Assembly (NCBI RefSeq): GCF_000379065.1
Contig: NZ_KB900614.1
Span: 1,610,850 to 1,674,849, forward strand
DNA from: Salinispora mooreana
GTDB taxonomy: Bacteria; Actinomycetota; Actinomycetes; Mycobacteriales; Micromonosporaceae
Direction of reading: 5' to 3'
Length of the DNA stretch: 64,000 bases
Shown: piece by piece, positions 35,166 to 43,926 of the stretch
Position numbering within the stretch: position 1 is the stretch's first letter
How the letters are laid out: each line of letters starts with the position of its first letter
Translations under genes and position numbers: made by a program
The notes under the pieces: model-generated
Told to the model about the DNA's origin: nothing
Databases searched by the model: none
What the model saw: the letters and a program-made list of their open reading frames with translations, nothing else

Positions 35166-35789
35166 TCACGCGGAAGGTCGTCGGGCGGCCTGGCGACGGG
35201 CCAGCAACACGACAGCCAACAGGATGAGCCCCTCGAATCCGACCAGCGCCCGCTGGGCCAACCCGAGGTAGTCGGCCTGAGTGAGTTCACCTCTGGAGAT
35301 GTCGTAGATGATCCGCCATCCCGCCGGCACCAGCTGCACCGCGCTGAGCAGCAGGCCCCACCGAAGACGCAGTGGTCCGGTGCGGTTGGCGGCGAAGGTC
35401 GGCCACAGCGCCGCCGCGAGAAACACCAGCCAACCGGAGACCGTGTGGGCGTTGACCACCGCCGCGGGGGCGGGACGCCCGTCCACCCACCGGTCGGGAA
35501 AGGCGGCCACGGCAATCGTGGCGACGCCCGAGAAGGCGAGCATCACGCGCCCCGCCATCCGCACCGTACGTAGGCCAACGGCGGACAGCACGACGCAGAG
35601 GCCGGAGCCGAGAATAAACAGGGTCATCACCCAACGATGGCTGGCGCCGTGTGCGGCGAGTTGACTGATCGAGTAGCTGACCTGGTCAAAGCCGCCTGGC
35701 TGGAGGGTGGCCGCGAACGCCGCGCCGCCGATCAACAGCAGCGGGGCCAGGAGGGCGGTGATCACGGTCCAGCCGGGCACGGTGGGCAT
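35166..35789 (-). CDS. DUF998 membrane protein
   Basis: This 207-residue membrane protein has about six hydrophobic helices and the DUF998 opening (ATLQPGGFDQVSYSISQLAAHGASHRWVMTLFILGSGLC), followed by AFPDRWVDGRPAPAAVVNAHTVSGWLVF. The function of this family is unknown; it is occasionally linked to lipid or sterol contexts. I start at the ATG at 35789 (MPTVPGWTVI), since the eleven earlier residues are hydrophilic and unlike the family. It converges with the GGDEF gene. Confidence 0.75.
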   Translation of the reverse strand: MPTVPGWTVITALLAPLLLIGGAAFAATLQPGGFDQVSYSISQLAAHGASHRWVMTLFILGSGLCVVLSAVGLRTVRMAGRVMLAFSGVATIAVAAFPDRWVDGRPAPAAVVNAHTVSGWLVFLAAALWPTFAANRTGPLRLRWGLLLSAVQLVPAGWRIIYDISRGELTQADYLGLAQRALVGFEGLILLAVVLLARRQAARRPSA

Positions 35790-35963
35790 GGAGCCATCAT
35801 GCGACGAGGAGTTCCACACCACCCGAGATCTAGGGATATAACGGGGATCTTGTATCGCCTACAGCCCTGTGAAGACCACCGCCGCCTGGGCCTGCGACCT
35901 TTCTGCGCCGCCCTCCACACCTGGATAGGTCTGGACAGCATGATGAAGACCACAGCACCAGAA

Positions 35964-35979
35964 ATACCCCCCGGGGTAT
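35964..35979. promoter_or_regulatory. CsoR/CstR operator 1
   Basis: ATACCCC-CC-GGGGTAT is a perfect inverted repeat of the CsoR-family type. It overlaps a -10-like TATAGT (35977-35982), so the bound regulator would block transcription of its own gene. A near-identical copy stands before the MBL-rhodanese gene. Confidence 0.8.
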
Positions 35980-35981
35980 AG

Positions 35982-36269
<288 letters not shown>

Positions 36270-36286
36270 GTCAACCAAAGAACCAA

Positions 36287-36316
36287 CCCTCCGGCCGCAT
36301 CCCGGCGACCGGAGGG
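36287..36316 (+). terminator. Hairpin after the CstR-like gene
   Basis: CCCTCCGG (36287-36294) pairs with CCGGAGGG (36309-36316) across a 14-base loop. It probably separates the regulator transcript from the operator-controlled operon that follows. Confidence 0.6.
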
Positions 36317-36358
36317 GGTAACCGCACGCCAACCGAAAGACACCCACCTGCCCGCTGG

Positions 36359-36374
36359 ATACCCCCTGGGGTAT
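36359..36374. promoter_or_regulatory. CsoR/CstR operator 2
   Basis: ATACCCC-CT-GGGGTAT, matching operator 1 in every arm base, overlaps a TATAGG box 20-25 bases before the MBL-rhodanese start. Both transcription units are therefore expected to be derepressed by the same signal. Confidence 0.8.
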
Positions 36375-36398
36375 AGGTTCCCTGAAAGGAGCACGACA

Positions 36399-37811
36399 GT
36401 GAAGTTCCACGTGTCAGTCCTCGCGACCTCATCACTGGGCGACCGCAGCTACCTGGCCTCCGACGGTCAGGTGGCGGTCGTCGTCGACCCACAGCGTGAC
36501 ATCGACCGGATCCTGTACCTTGCCGGAGCGGCGGGGGTCCGAATCACCCACGTGGTCGAGACACACATTCATAACGACTACGTCTCCGGTGGGCTCGAAC
36601 TGGCCCGGGTCACCGGTGCCCACTACCTGGTCGCCGCGGCCGAGCGGGTCGAGTTCGGACGACTGCCGGTCGCCGACGGCGACACCCTCGCGATCTCCGA
36701 CACGATGCGCCTGCGGGTGATCGCCACTCCCGGCCACACCTTCCACCACCTGTCCTACGTCCTGGACTACGCAAACGATGGCGACTGGCAACCGGCGGGA
36801 GTCTTCACCGGTGGCTCGCTTCTTTTCGGCACCACCGGCCGCACCGACCTGCTCGGCCAGCAACACGCCCACGAACTGGCCCAACACCAGCACGCCTCGG
36901 CCCGGCGGCTGGCTGACCTGCTGCCCGACGGCGTCGAGGTGTGGCCGACCCACGGGTTCGGCAGCTTCTGTTCCGCCAGCCAGACCGACGCCCCGGAATC
37001 GACCATCGGCCGGGAGAAAGAGGCCAACCCGGTGCTCCGGCTGGCCGCCGACGACTTCATCACCGAGACCCTCTCCGGGTTGGACGCCTACCCGGCCTAC
37101 TACGCCCACATGGGCGTTACCAACCTCAGCGGGCCGACACCGGTAGACCTCACCTCGGTCGCCCGCGCCGACGCCGCCGAACTGCGTCGACGAATCAATG
37201 CTGGCCAGTGGGTGGTCGACCTACGACACCGCACGGCGTTTGCCGCCTCCCATCTGGCCGGAACGGTAAGTCTCGGACTGGACGGGCCGATGTCCACCTG
37301 GCTCGGCTGGCTCATCAGCTGGGGCACACCGATCACCCTGCTCGCCGAGACCTCCGCGCAGATCGCCGAAGCACAGCGCGAAATGGTACGCATCGGCATC
37401 GACCGGCCAGCCGCCCAGGCGACCGGCGCGGCCGAGCGGTGGGCCGCCGACCACGGACAGCTACGTGAACTGCCGCTGGCAGACTTCGCCGCGCTGGCCG
37501 CCGCCCACGCCGGACAGCTTCCCACCGGGCTACCCGCCCCCGACGTCGTACTCGACGTGCGAATGACCAACGAGTGGACCGCAGGTCACATCGCCGGAGC
37601 CGTGCACCTTCCCCTACCCAACCTACCCCAGCAACTCCCCGACCTGCCCGCCGGCGCGGTCTGGGTGCACTGCGGTTCCGGCTACCGCGCCACCGTCGCC
37701 GGTTCGCTGTTGGCGAACGCAGGACGCGACGTGGTGGTCATCGATGACCGGTTCGCCGCGGCAGCGGGGGCCGGAGTCACCCTGGTCGGGCCGGACGCCC
37801 CCCGCGCCTGA
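36399..37811 (+). CDS. Persulfide dioxygenase-like MBL fold with two rhodanese domains
   Basis: The 470-residue protein has an N-terminal metallo-beta-lactamase domain (about 1-240) with VVETHIHNDYVSGG (H56, H58, D60) and TPGHTFHH, followed by two rhodanese domains. The first rhodanese (about 255-360) lacks a catalytic Cys. The second ends in VWVHCGSGYRA with Cys425 and is likely active. The architecture resembles CstB, which oxidises persulfides to thiosulfate or sulfite. The usual TGD metal-ligand motif reads FTGGSLLFG here, so one metal ligand may differ. AAAGGAG supports the GTG start at 36399. Operator 2 lies directly upstream. Confidence 0.87.
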   Translation: MKFHVSVLATSSLGDRSYLASDGQVAVVVDPQRDIDRILYLAGAAGVRITHVVETHIHNDYVSGGLELARVTGAHYLVAAAERVEFGRLPVADGDTLAISDTMRLRVIATPGHTFHHLSYVLDYANDGDWQPAGVFTGGSLLFGTTGRTDLLGQQHAHELAQHQHASARRLADLLPDGVEVWPTHGFGSFCSASQTDAPESTIGREKEANPVLRLAADDFITETLSGLDAYPAYYAHMGVTNLSGPTPVDLTSVARADAAELRRRINAGQWVVDLRHRTAFAASHLAGTVSLGLDGPMSTWLGWLISWGTPITLLAETSAQIAEAQREMVRIGIDRPAAQATGAAERWAADHGQLRELPLADFAALAAAHAGQLPTGLPAPDVVLDVRMTNEWTAGHIAGAVHLPLPNLPQQLPDLPAGAVWVHCGSGYRATVAGSLLANAGRDVVVIDDRFAAAAGAGVTLVGPDAPRA

Positions 37812-37884
37812 ACCGGCGCGGGCCGCCCGGCGACGAGCGGCACCTTCGCCCCATCCCATCGGAGCACCCGTGAACGAGGAGACC

Positions 37885-38481
37885 ATGACCACCGCCGCCC
37901 ACACCACCCTCGACGCCGCCCAGCTGCGGGAACTCATCGACTCGGGCCACGCCCCGCGCCTGCTCGACGTGCGCACCCCGGCCGAGTTCGAGACCGCACA
38001 CATCCCCGGCGCCTACAACGTGCCCCTCGACCTACTCAAGGAACATCGCGCGGAGCTCCGCGACCACCTCGACGAGGACGTGGTCCTGATCTGTCACTCG
38101 GGAGCCCGGGCCGCCCAGGCCGAGCGGACGCTCGCCGGGATCGGCCTACCGAATGTCAAGGTCCTGACCGGCGGCATGGTGGCGTGGCGGGGCGCCGTCG
38201 GGCCCGTCACCGAAGGCACCCCCCGGTGGGACCTGGAGCGACAGGTTCGGCTGGTCGCCGGCGCCATCGTGCTGGCCAGTGTCCTGGCGTCGCTGTTCGT
38301 ACCCGGTGCCGAGTGGATCGCCGGCGTCATCGGCGCAGGCCTGACCGTCGCCGCGCTGAGCAACACCTGCGCGCTGGGCATGTTACTCAGCAAGCTTCCG
38401 TACAACCGGAACGCCAGTGGTGACCTGGACACCATCGTCGGCCACCTGAGCGCCGCCTCGTCCGCTGGTCGACGATCGTGA
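37885..38481 (+). CDS. Rhodanese-DUF2892 membrane sulfurtransferase
   Basis: The 198-residue protein has an N-terminal rhodanese domain (LLDVRTPAEFETAHIPGAYNVPLDLL, catalytic Cys in VVLICHSGARAAQAE) and a C-terminal DUF2892 membrane region with two helices (LVAGAIVLASVLASLFV and IAGVIGAGLTVAALSNTCALG). It probably carries sulfane sulfur at the membrane, next to the exporter encoded by the following gene. Start choice is between ATG 37885 (GAGGAG nearby) and GTG 37870. Its stop overlaps the TauE start as GTGA. Confidence 0.87.
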   Translation: MTTAAHTTLDAAQLRELIDSGHAPRLLDVRTPAEFETAHIPGAYNVPLDLLKEHRAELRDHLDEDVVLICHSGARAAQAERTLAGIGLPNVKVLTGGMVAWRGAVGPVTEGTPRWDLERQVRLVAGAIVLASVLASLFVPGAEWIAGVIGAGLTVAALSNTCALGMLLSKLPYNRNASGDLDTIVGHLSAASSAGRRS

Positions 38482-39374
38482 CCGTCAGCCTCACCCTGAC
38501 CGTCGGACTGGCCGTCCTGATCGGGCTCAGCCTCGGCCTACTCGGCGGGGGCGGCTCCATCCTCGCCGTACCGCTCTTGGTCTACGTCGCCGACCTGCCG
38601 GCGAAGGAGGCGATCGCCACCTCGCTGCTGGTGGTCGGCGTGACCAGCGCGGTCGGCGTGTTACCGCACGCCCGCGCCGGACGGATCCGCTGGCGTACCG
38701 GGTTGCTCTTCGGGGCCGCTGGCATGGCGGGGGCCTACATCGGCGGCCGGCTGGCCGCGTTCATCCCGGCGACCATCCTGCTCACCGGCTTCGCGGTGAT
38801 GATGCTCGCCACCGCGACCGCGATGATCCGCGGTCGCCGTGACGCCGGCGGCCCGACGGCGCCGCGCGAGCTCCCGGTACGGCGGGTCCTGCTGGACGGC
38901 AGTGTGGTCGGTCTGGTCACCGGCATGGTCGGCGCGGGTGGCGGCTTCCTGGTGGTACCCGCACTCGCGCTGCTCGGCGGCCTGCCGATGCCGGTCGCCG
39001 CCGGCACCTCACTGGTCGTCATAGCGATGAAGTCGTTCGCGGGTCTGGCCGGATTCCTGTCCAGCGTCAGCATCGGCTGGGGCCTGGCCGCCGCGGTCAC
39101 CGCCGCCGCGATCACCGGCAGCCTGGCTGGCGCCCGGCTGGCCGGCCGCGTACCCGAGGTCGTGCTCCGCCGGACGTTCGGCGGATTCGTGGTGGTCGCG
39201 GGCATATTCATGCTGGTGCAGCAGGTGCCCGGGGATGGCCAGCTCACGATCCTGGCAGCCGCCCTCGCCGGCGCCCTCGGGGCGGTGGCGCTGCTCGTCG
39301 CCGGCCGCCGCCGCAGACCCACCGCGACCACCGGGCCGGTGCGCCGCACCTCACAGGATCACCGGGACGGATAG
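38478..39374 (+). CDS. TauE/SafE-family sulfite/sulfonate exporter
   Basis: The 298-residue membrane protein has eight hydrophobic segments and the paired TauE/SafE repeats (IGLSLGLLGGGGSILAVPLLVYV and GLVTGMVGAGGGFLVVPALALLGG). In this setting it probably expels sulfite made from persulfides by the upstream enzymes. It begins with a GTG overlapping the rhodanese stop by four bases, so translation is coupled. The C-terminal 25 residues are basic and cytoplasmic. Confidence 0.9.
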   Translation: MTVSLTLTVGLAVLIGLSLGLLGGGGSILAVPLLVYVADLPAKEAIATSLLVVGVTSAVGVLPHARAGRIRWRTGLLFGAAGMAGAYIGGRLAAFIPATILLTGFAVMMLATATAMIRGRRDAGGPTAPRELPVRRVLLDGSVVGLVTGMVGAGGGFLVVPALALLGGLPMPVAAGTSLVVIAMKSFAGLAGFLSSVSIGWGLAAAVTAAAITGSLAGARLAGRVPEVVLRRTFGGFVVVAGIFMLVQQVPGDGQLTILAAALAGALGAVALLVAGRRRRPTATTGPVRRTSQDHRDG

Positions 39375-39383
39375 CTGACCACG

Positions 39384-39411
39384 CGGGCAGGAACTCACCG
39401 TTGCCTGCCCG
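39384..39411 (+). terminator. Hairpin after the sulfur operon
   Basis: CGGGCAGG (39384-39391) pairs with CCTGCCCG (39404-39411), 12-base loop, ten bases after the exporter stop. Confidence 0.6.
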
Positions 39412-39480
39412 GCATGTTGTCGGCCAGGGCGGGAAAGTGGCGGGGCACCCCCAGACGACGGGGGCGGGACGGAGGTCGAC

Positions 39481-39657
39481 ATGCGGGCAGTACTGTGGGT
39501 CATCGCCATCACCGCGGCCGTACTCATCCTGGTGGGACTGCTCTGGGATGCAGCCCAGTGGCTGATGGTCATCGGTGCGATCACGCTGGTGGTGTTGTTC
39601 ATCATGGCGGTGGTCAAGGTACGCCGGATGAACCGGCAATCGCAGCGGCGGCACTGA
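39481..39657 (+). CDS. Small two-helix membrane protein
   Basis: A 58-residue frame starts at ATG 39481 (MRAVLWVIAITAAVLILVGL) with GGAGG five bases upstream. Two hydrophobic helices are separated by WDAAQW, and a basic tail (KVRRMNRQSQRRH) suggests the C-terminus is cytoplasmic. I recognise no family. The excellent ribosome site and clean hydrophobic pattern support a real gene. It lies between the sulfur operon and the acyl-CoA ligase operator. Confidence 0.7.
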   Translation: MRAVLWVIAITAAVLILVGLLWDAAQWLMVIGAITLVVLFIMAVVKVRRMNRQSQRRH

Positions 39658-39706
39658 CCACGGGGCACCCGATCGGTAGTGCGGCGACAGGTACCTCGCC
39701 GGGTTG

Positions 39707-39735
39707 CTACCGGACCGTAGGTTACGGTCCGGTAG
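39707..39735. promoter_or_regulatory. Palindromic operator upstream of acyl-CoA ligase
   Basis: CTACCGGACCGTA (39707-39719) and TACGGTCCGGTAG (39723-39735) form a perfect 13-bp inverted repeat around GGT. Its length and symmetry fit a TetR- or FadR-type operator. It ends 24 bases before the ligase ATG, so a bound repressor would block transcription or initiation. No regulator gene is adjacent. A terminator for the upstream small gene is the alternative. Confidence 0.65.
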
Positions 39736-39759
39736 ACGAACGTGGGGAGGATAGACACC

Positions 39760-41448
39760 ATGAACCTGAGCGCCGAGCGGCCGTGGCTGCGTAGCTACGC
39801 ACCGGGGGTGCCGACGACCATCACCCCGACCGACGAGTCCCTGGTTGATCTGCTGCGGGAGGCCGTTCAACGGTTCGGCGACCGGACCGCACTGGATTTC
39901 TTCGGCGCCACCACCAGCTACCGAGATCTGGCGGCGCAGGTGGACCGGGCAGCCGAGGCGCTTCGCCGCCTCGGCGTCGGCCGGGGTGACCGGGTCGCGC
40001 TGGTCCTGCCGAACTGCCCGCAACACGTGGTGGCCTTCTACGCGGTGCTCAGACTCGGTGCACTCGTGGTCGAGCACAACCCCCTCTACACCGAGCAGGA
40101 ACTCGCCCACCAGCTCGCCGACCATGGCGCCCGGGTCGCCGTGGTCTGGAACAAGGTCGCCCCACTGGTGCAACGCACCGCCGGCACCACCAAGGTCGAA
40201 ACGGTCGTCGCAGTCGATCTCAGTGCGGCCCTGCCCCGGCTCAAGCGCTGGGCGCTGCGGCTACCGGTGCCCCGAGCCCGCACCGCCCGCGCCGCGATCA
40301 CCGCCCCTGCACCGGGCACCCTGGCCTGGGAGCGCCTGCTGGCCGACAGCGGGCCACTGGCTGCCGACCACCCCGCGCCAGAGCCGGACGACACCGCCCT
40401 GTTGCAGTACACCGGCGGCACCACCGGCACCCCGAAGGGAGCGATCCTGACCCACCGCAACCTACGCGTCAACGCCGCGCAGGGTCGCGCGTGGGTGCCG
40501 GGACTCCGGGACGGTGCCGAGACCGTGTACGGCGTGCTACCACTGTTCCACGCGTACGGGCTGACGTTCTGCCTGACCTTCTCGGTCAACATCGGCGCGA
40601 CCCTGGTGCTGCTGCCCCGCTTCGACGTGGACGAGACCCTCCAGGCGATGCGGCGTCGCCCGCCGACCTTCCTGCCGGCGGTGCCGCCGGTCTACGAGAA
40701 GCTCGCCGTCGCCGCCCGGAAGCGTGGGGTCGACCTGAGCTCCATCCGGTACGCCATCTCCGGGGCGATGTCGCTGCCCCCGGCCACCGTGGGGCTGTGG
40801 GAGTCGGTGACCGGCGGGCTGCTGGTCGAGGGGTACGGGATGACCGAGACCTCCCCGGTGGCGTTGGGGAACCCGGTGTCCACGGCCCGGCAACCCGGCA
40901 CGGTGGGCATTCCGTTCCCCGCCACCAACATCCGCATCGTTGACCCGGAGGACCCGACCCAGGACCGCGCCCTCGGCGAGGCAGGCGAGCTGCTGATCAG
41001 CGGGCCGCAGGTCTTCGCCGGGTACTGGTGCCGGCCGGAGGAGACAGCGGCGGTGCTGCTGCCCGGCGGTTGGCTACGGACCGGGGACATCGTGGAGATG
41101 AACTCGGACGGCTTCGTACGGGTCGTTGACCGGATCAAAGAACTGATCATTACTGGTGGGTTCAACGTCTACCCGTCCGAGGTGGAGCAGGCGCTGCGGC
41201 AGATCCCCGGGGTCCGCGACGCCGCGGCGGTCGGTCTGCCCGGCGCCGCTGGGGGCGAGGAGGTTGTCGCCGCGGTGGTGCTGCACCCCGACTGCACCAT
41301 CGACGAGGCGGGCATCCGGGCCAGCTGCCGGGAGCAGCTGACCGCGTACAAGGTGCCGCGCCGGGTGGTGGTGGTCAACGACCTGCCCCGCTCCCAGCTC
41401 GGCAAGGTGCTGCGCCGGGAGGTCCGCGACCGGCTGCTAGCCGCCTGA
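39760..41448 (+). CDS. Long-chain fatty acid--CoA ligase (FadD-like)
   Basis: The 562-residue adenylate-forming enzyme activates a fatty acid to its AMP ester and then the CoA thioester. It shows the P-loop LLQYTGGTTGTPKGAILTH, AISGAMSLPP, GYGMTETSPVALGNP, LRTGDIVEM and the C-terminal NVYPSEVEQAL and PRSQLGKVLRRE with the catalytic lysine. Resemblance is to medium/long-chain FadD enzymes. GGGAGG supports the ATG at 39760. The perfect palindrome just upstream suggests control by an acyl-CoA-responsive repressor. Confidence 0.88.
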   Translation: MNLSAERPWLRSYAPGVPTTITPTDESLVDLLREAVQRFGDRTALDFFGATTSYRDLAAQVDRAAEALRRLGVGRGDRVALVLPNCPQHVVAFYAVLRLGALVVEHNPLYTEQELAHQLADHGARVAVVWNKVAPLVQRTAGTTKVETVVAVDLSAALPRLKRWALRLPVPRARTARAAITAPAPGTLAWERLLADSGPLAADHPAPEPDDTALLQYTGGTTGTPKGAILTHRNLRVNAAQGRAWVPGLRDGAETVYGVLPLFHAYGLTFCLTFSVNIGATLVLLPRFDVDETLQAMRRRPPTFLPAVPPVYEKLAVAARKRGVDLSSIRYAISGAMSLPPATVGLWESVTGGLLVEGYGMTETSPVALGNPVSTARQPGTVGIPFPATNIRIVDPEDPTQDRALGEAGELLISGPQVFAGYWCRPEETAAVLLPGGWLRTGDIVEMNSDGFVRVVDRIKELIITGGFNVYPSEVEQALRQIPGVRDAAAVGLPGAAGGEEVVAAVVLHPDCTIDEAGIRASCREQLTAYKVPRRVVVVNDLPRSQLGKVLRREVRDRLLAA

Positions 41449-41490
41449 CCGGCCGGACACCGGGCCGCTGTACGCCCGGTTCACGGGAGC

Positions 41491-41521
41491 TCGTCCGGCC
41501 GCGTGACCGTTGGCCGGACGA
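41491..41521 (+). terminator. Terminator after acyl-CoA ligase (first hairpin)
   Basis: TCGTCCGGCC (41491-41500) pairs with GGCCGGACGA (41512-41521). A second hairpin follows at once, giving a tandem bidirectional terminator between convergent genes. Confidence 0.7.
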
Positions 41522-41524
41522 CAC

Positions 41525-41551
41525 CCGGGCCGGCTGGGAAGGTCGGCCCGG
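41525..41551 (-). terminator. Terminator after desaturase (second hairpin)
   Basis: CCGGGCCG (41525-41532) pairs with CGGCCCGG (41544-41551). It lies about 40 bases beyond the desaturase stop on the minus strand. Confidence 0.6.
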
Positions 41552-41589
41552 ATCGGCTCGGCGGCCCGGGCTGACTGACCTACGCCAAC

Positions 41590-42732
41590 TCAGGCACCAG
41601 AGGTGCTGAGCGCCGGTGCCGACCGGTTGCTGGCCCGGTCACGCGGCCGGCGGTTAGGCAGCGACAGCCGGATGACCTTCTTCCAGGCGGAGAAGACCTG
41701 CCGGGGCAGCGATCCGGTGGTGTACTTCAGGCCGTACCGGTCGAAAAGCGCCCGGACCTCCGGGACGACCTCCCGGTAGCGGTTGCTCGGCAGGTCTGGG
41801 AAGAGGTGGTGCTCGATCTGGTGGGAGAGGTTGCCGGACATGATGTGCAGCAACCGGCTACCGCTGATGTTCGCCGAGCCGAGCATCTGCCGCAGGTACC
41901 ACTCGCCGCGGGTCTCCCCCTCGATCGAGGTCTTCTCGAAGGTCTCCACGCCCTCCGGGAAGTGCCCGCACATGATCACGGAGTGGCTCCACAGGTTCCG
42001 GACCAGGTTCGCGGTGAAGGTCGCGGCGAGCGTGCTCAGAAACGACGGCCCGGACAGCAGCGGGTGCAGCACGTAGTCCTTCAGGACCTGACGGCGGATC
42101 TTACGGCCGACCGCCCGGGCCCGGGCCCGGAACGCCGGATCCCGGTGCCGGCCCTTCTTCAGGTTGCGCCCCAGTTCCAGGTCGTACGCGGCGATGCCGT
42201 ACTCGAAGAAACAGGCATTGATCAGGTTCCACAATGGCTGCCCCAGGTAGAGCGGGTGCCACCGCTGGTCCTCGTCAACGCGCATGATGCCGTACCCGAG
42301 GTCGTTGTCCTTGCCGATCACGTTGGTGTAGCGGTGGTGCAGCTCGTTGTGTGAGTGCTTCCACTGCTCAGCCGGAGAGACGTGGTCCCACTCCCAGGTC
42401 GTGGAATGGATCTTCGGGTCCCGCATCCAGTCCCACTGGCCGTGCAGGATGTTGTGCCCGATCTCCATGTTCTCCAGGATCTTGGCGATCGACAGACCGG
42501 CCGTCCCGATAATCCACGCCGGCGGGAACAGCGAGAAGAGCAGCACCGCCCGGCTGCCCAGTTCCAGGCGCCGCTGCGTCCGGATCAGCCGGCGAATGTA
42601 GCGGGCGTCCCGTTCCCCCAGGTCGGCCATCACCCGGTCCCGGATCGCGTCCAGTTCCCTTCCGATCACCTCAATGTCTTCGGCGGTGAGGTGAGCGATC
42701 GGGTTGACGGGCTTGCGTTGCATGACGGTCAC
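41590..42732 (-). CDS. Membrane fatty-acid desaturase (acyl-lipid, delta-9 type)
   Basis: The 380-residue membrane di-iron desaturase has the three histidine boxes: GHNILHGQWDW, KHSHNELHHRY and HQIEHHLFP, with hydrophobic pairs between them. It introduces a double bond into acyl chains of membrane lipids or acyl-CoA, as DesA3 does in mycobacteria. Electrons come from the ferredoxin-reductase fusion encoded 15 bases upstream in the same operon. The start is GTG 42732 (GGAG seven bases upstream) or ATG 42723. Expression is probably controlled by the divergent PucR-type regulator. Confidence 0.92.
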   Translation of the reverse strand: MTVMQRKPVNPIAHLTAEDIEVIGRELDAIRDRVMADLGERDARYIRRLIRTQRRLELGSRAVLLFSLFPPAWIIGTAGLSIAKILENMEIGHNILHGQWDWMRDPKIHSTTWEWDHVSPAEQWKHSHNELHHRYTNVIGKDNDLGYGIMRVDEDQRWHPLYLGQPLWNLINACFFEYGIAAYDLELGRNLKKGRHRDPAFRARARAVGRKIRRQVLKDYVLHPLLSGPSFLSTLAATFTANLVRNLWSHSVIMCGHFPEGVETFEKTSIEGETRGEWYLRQMLGSANISGSRLLHIMSGNLSHQIEHHLFPDLPSNRYREVVPEVRALFDRYGLKYTTGSLPRQVFSAWKKVIRLSLPNRRPRDRASNRSAPALSTSGA

Positions 42733-42747
42733 GTCGGTACTCCGGAA

Positions 42748-43839
42748 TCAGTGGTCGAGGTCACAGGGGCCGGCGGCGGCCGACACGCAGGTCTGGACGA
42801 GGACACCGTCACCAGGAACCGCGGTGGTCAGCGACCCGTTGCGCAGGTCACGGACGGCACCCTGGCGCAGCGGCAGGACGCAGCCGTAGCAGATGCCCAT
42901 ACGGCAACCGGACGGCATGAGCACACCGGCCGCCTCCCCCGCCTCCAGCAGCGGGGTGCTGCCGTCGGCGGCGACGGTCACACCGCTGCGGCCGAAGGTG
43001 ACGGTGCCGCCCTCGCCGGGCGAGATAATGGTGGGACGGAACTGCTCGGTGTGCAGTCGCCCGCCGCGGCCCGCGGCGGCCCAGTGCGCGGTCAGGGCGT
43101 CGAGGAGCCCGGCCGGGCCGCATGCCCATGTCTCCCGCTCGACATAGTCCGGCACCAACGCGGCCAGGTCGGCGAGGCTGAGCTGGCCGTCATCCCTGGT
43201 GTGCCGCTCCACCAGCCGGAGCGCGCCGGCGGCGGCCAGGTCCCGCAGCGCCGCACCGAAGATCACGTCCGCTGCGGTGGGTGCCGAGTGCACCAGCGTG
43301 ACGTCCGCCCCGGTGAGGGCCCCACTGCGCAGCATCCCCATGACGGGGGTGATTCCGCTGCCCGCGGTCACCAGCAGCACCCGCGCCGGCGCGGTGGCTG
43401 GTAGAACGAAGTCGCCCTGCGCCTGGTGAAGCTGCACGATCGTGCCGGGCTGAGCGTGCCGCACCAGATGGTTGCTGACGAGGCCATCCGGGATCGCCTT
43501 GACGGTGATCGTGATCGGGTCGTGACGCCCCGCCGGAGCAGAGGTCACCGAGTAGGACCGCCACTGCCGCACGCCGTTGACATCCACGCCGAGCCGGACG
43601 TACTGCCCGGGGCGGTGCCCCTGCCAGTCTCGCCCCGGCTGGATCACGACGGTGGCGGCGTCCGGGGTCTCCGGGCGCACCTCGACGATCCGGCCCCGTA
43701 GGTCGGCGCCGGCACGCAGCGGGGCGACCAGGTCAAGGTAGTCGTCGGGCAGCAGTGGGGTGGTAACCGCCGCGGCGAGCCGCAGCAGCCCGCGACGCAG
43801 GGACGCCGGCGCGGACGGGCGCTGGACGGTGGTGGTCAT
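42748..43839 (-). CDS. Ferredoxin reductase-ferredoxin fusion for the desaturase
   Basis: The 363-residue protein has an FAD domain (GQYVRLGVDVNGVRQWRSYSVTSAP), an NAD(P)H domain (VLLVTAGSGITPVMGMLR, TWACGPAGLLDAL) and a C-terminal plant-type 2Fe-2S ferredoxin (MPSGCRMGICYGCVLPLRQG, later VQTCVS: four Cys ligands). It resembles the mycobacterial oxidoreductase Rv3230c that partners DesA3. It is the first gene of the two-gene desaturase operon and lies 87 bases from the divergent regulator. Confidence 0.92.
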   Translation of the reverse strand: MTTTVQRPSAPASLRRGLLRLAAAVTTPLLPDDYLDLVAPLRAGADLRGRIVEVRPETPDAATVVIQPGRDWQGHRPGQYVRLGVDVNGVRQWRSYSVTSAPAGRHDPITITVKAIPDGLVSNHLVRHAQPGTIVQLHQAQGDFVLPATAPARVLLVTAGSGITPVMGMLRSGALTGADVTLVHSAPTAADVIFGAALRDLAAAGALRLVERHTRDDGQLSLADLAALVPDYVERETWACGPAGLLDALTAHWAAAGRGGRLHTEQFRPTIISPGEGGTVTFGRSGVTVAADGSTPLLEAGEAAGVLMPSGCRMGICYGCVLPLRQGAVRDLRNGSLTTAVPGDGVLVQTCVSAAAGPCDLDH

Positions 43840-43926
43840 ACACCCGATCGTGGCGGCACACTGGCATAAAATCTTGACCTGGGAAGGTGAACCCGACGCA
43901 CGAATTTATACGAAGGGAACAAGATT

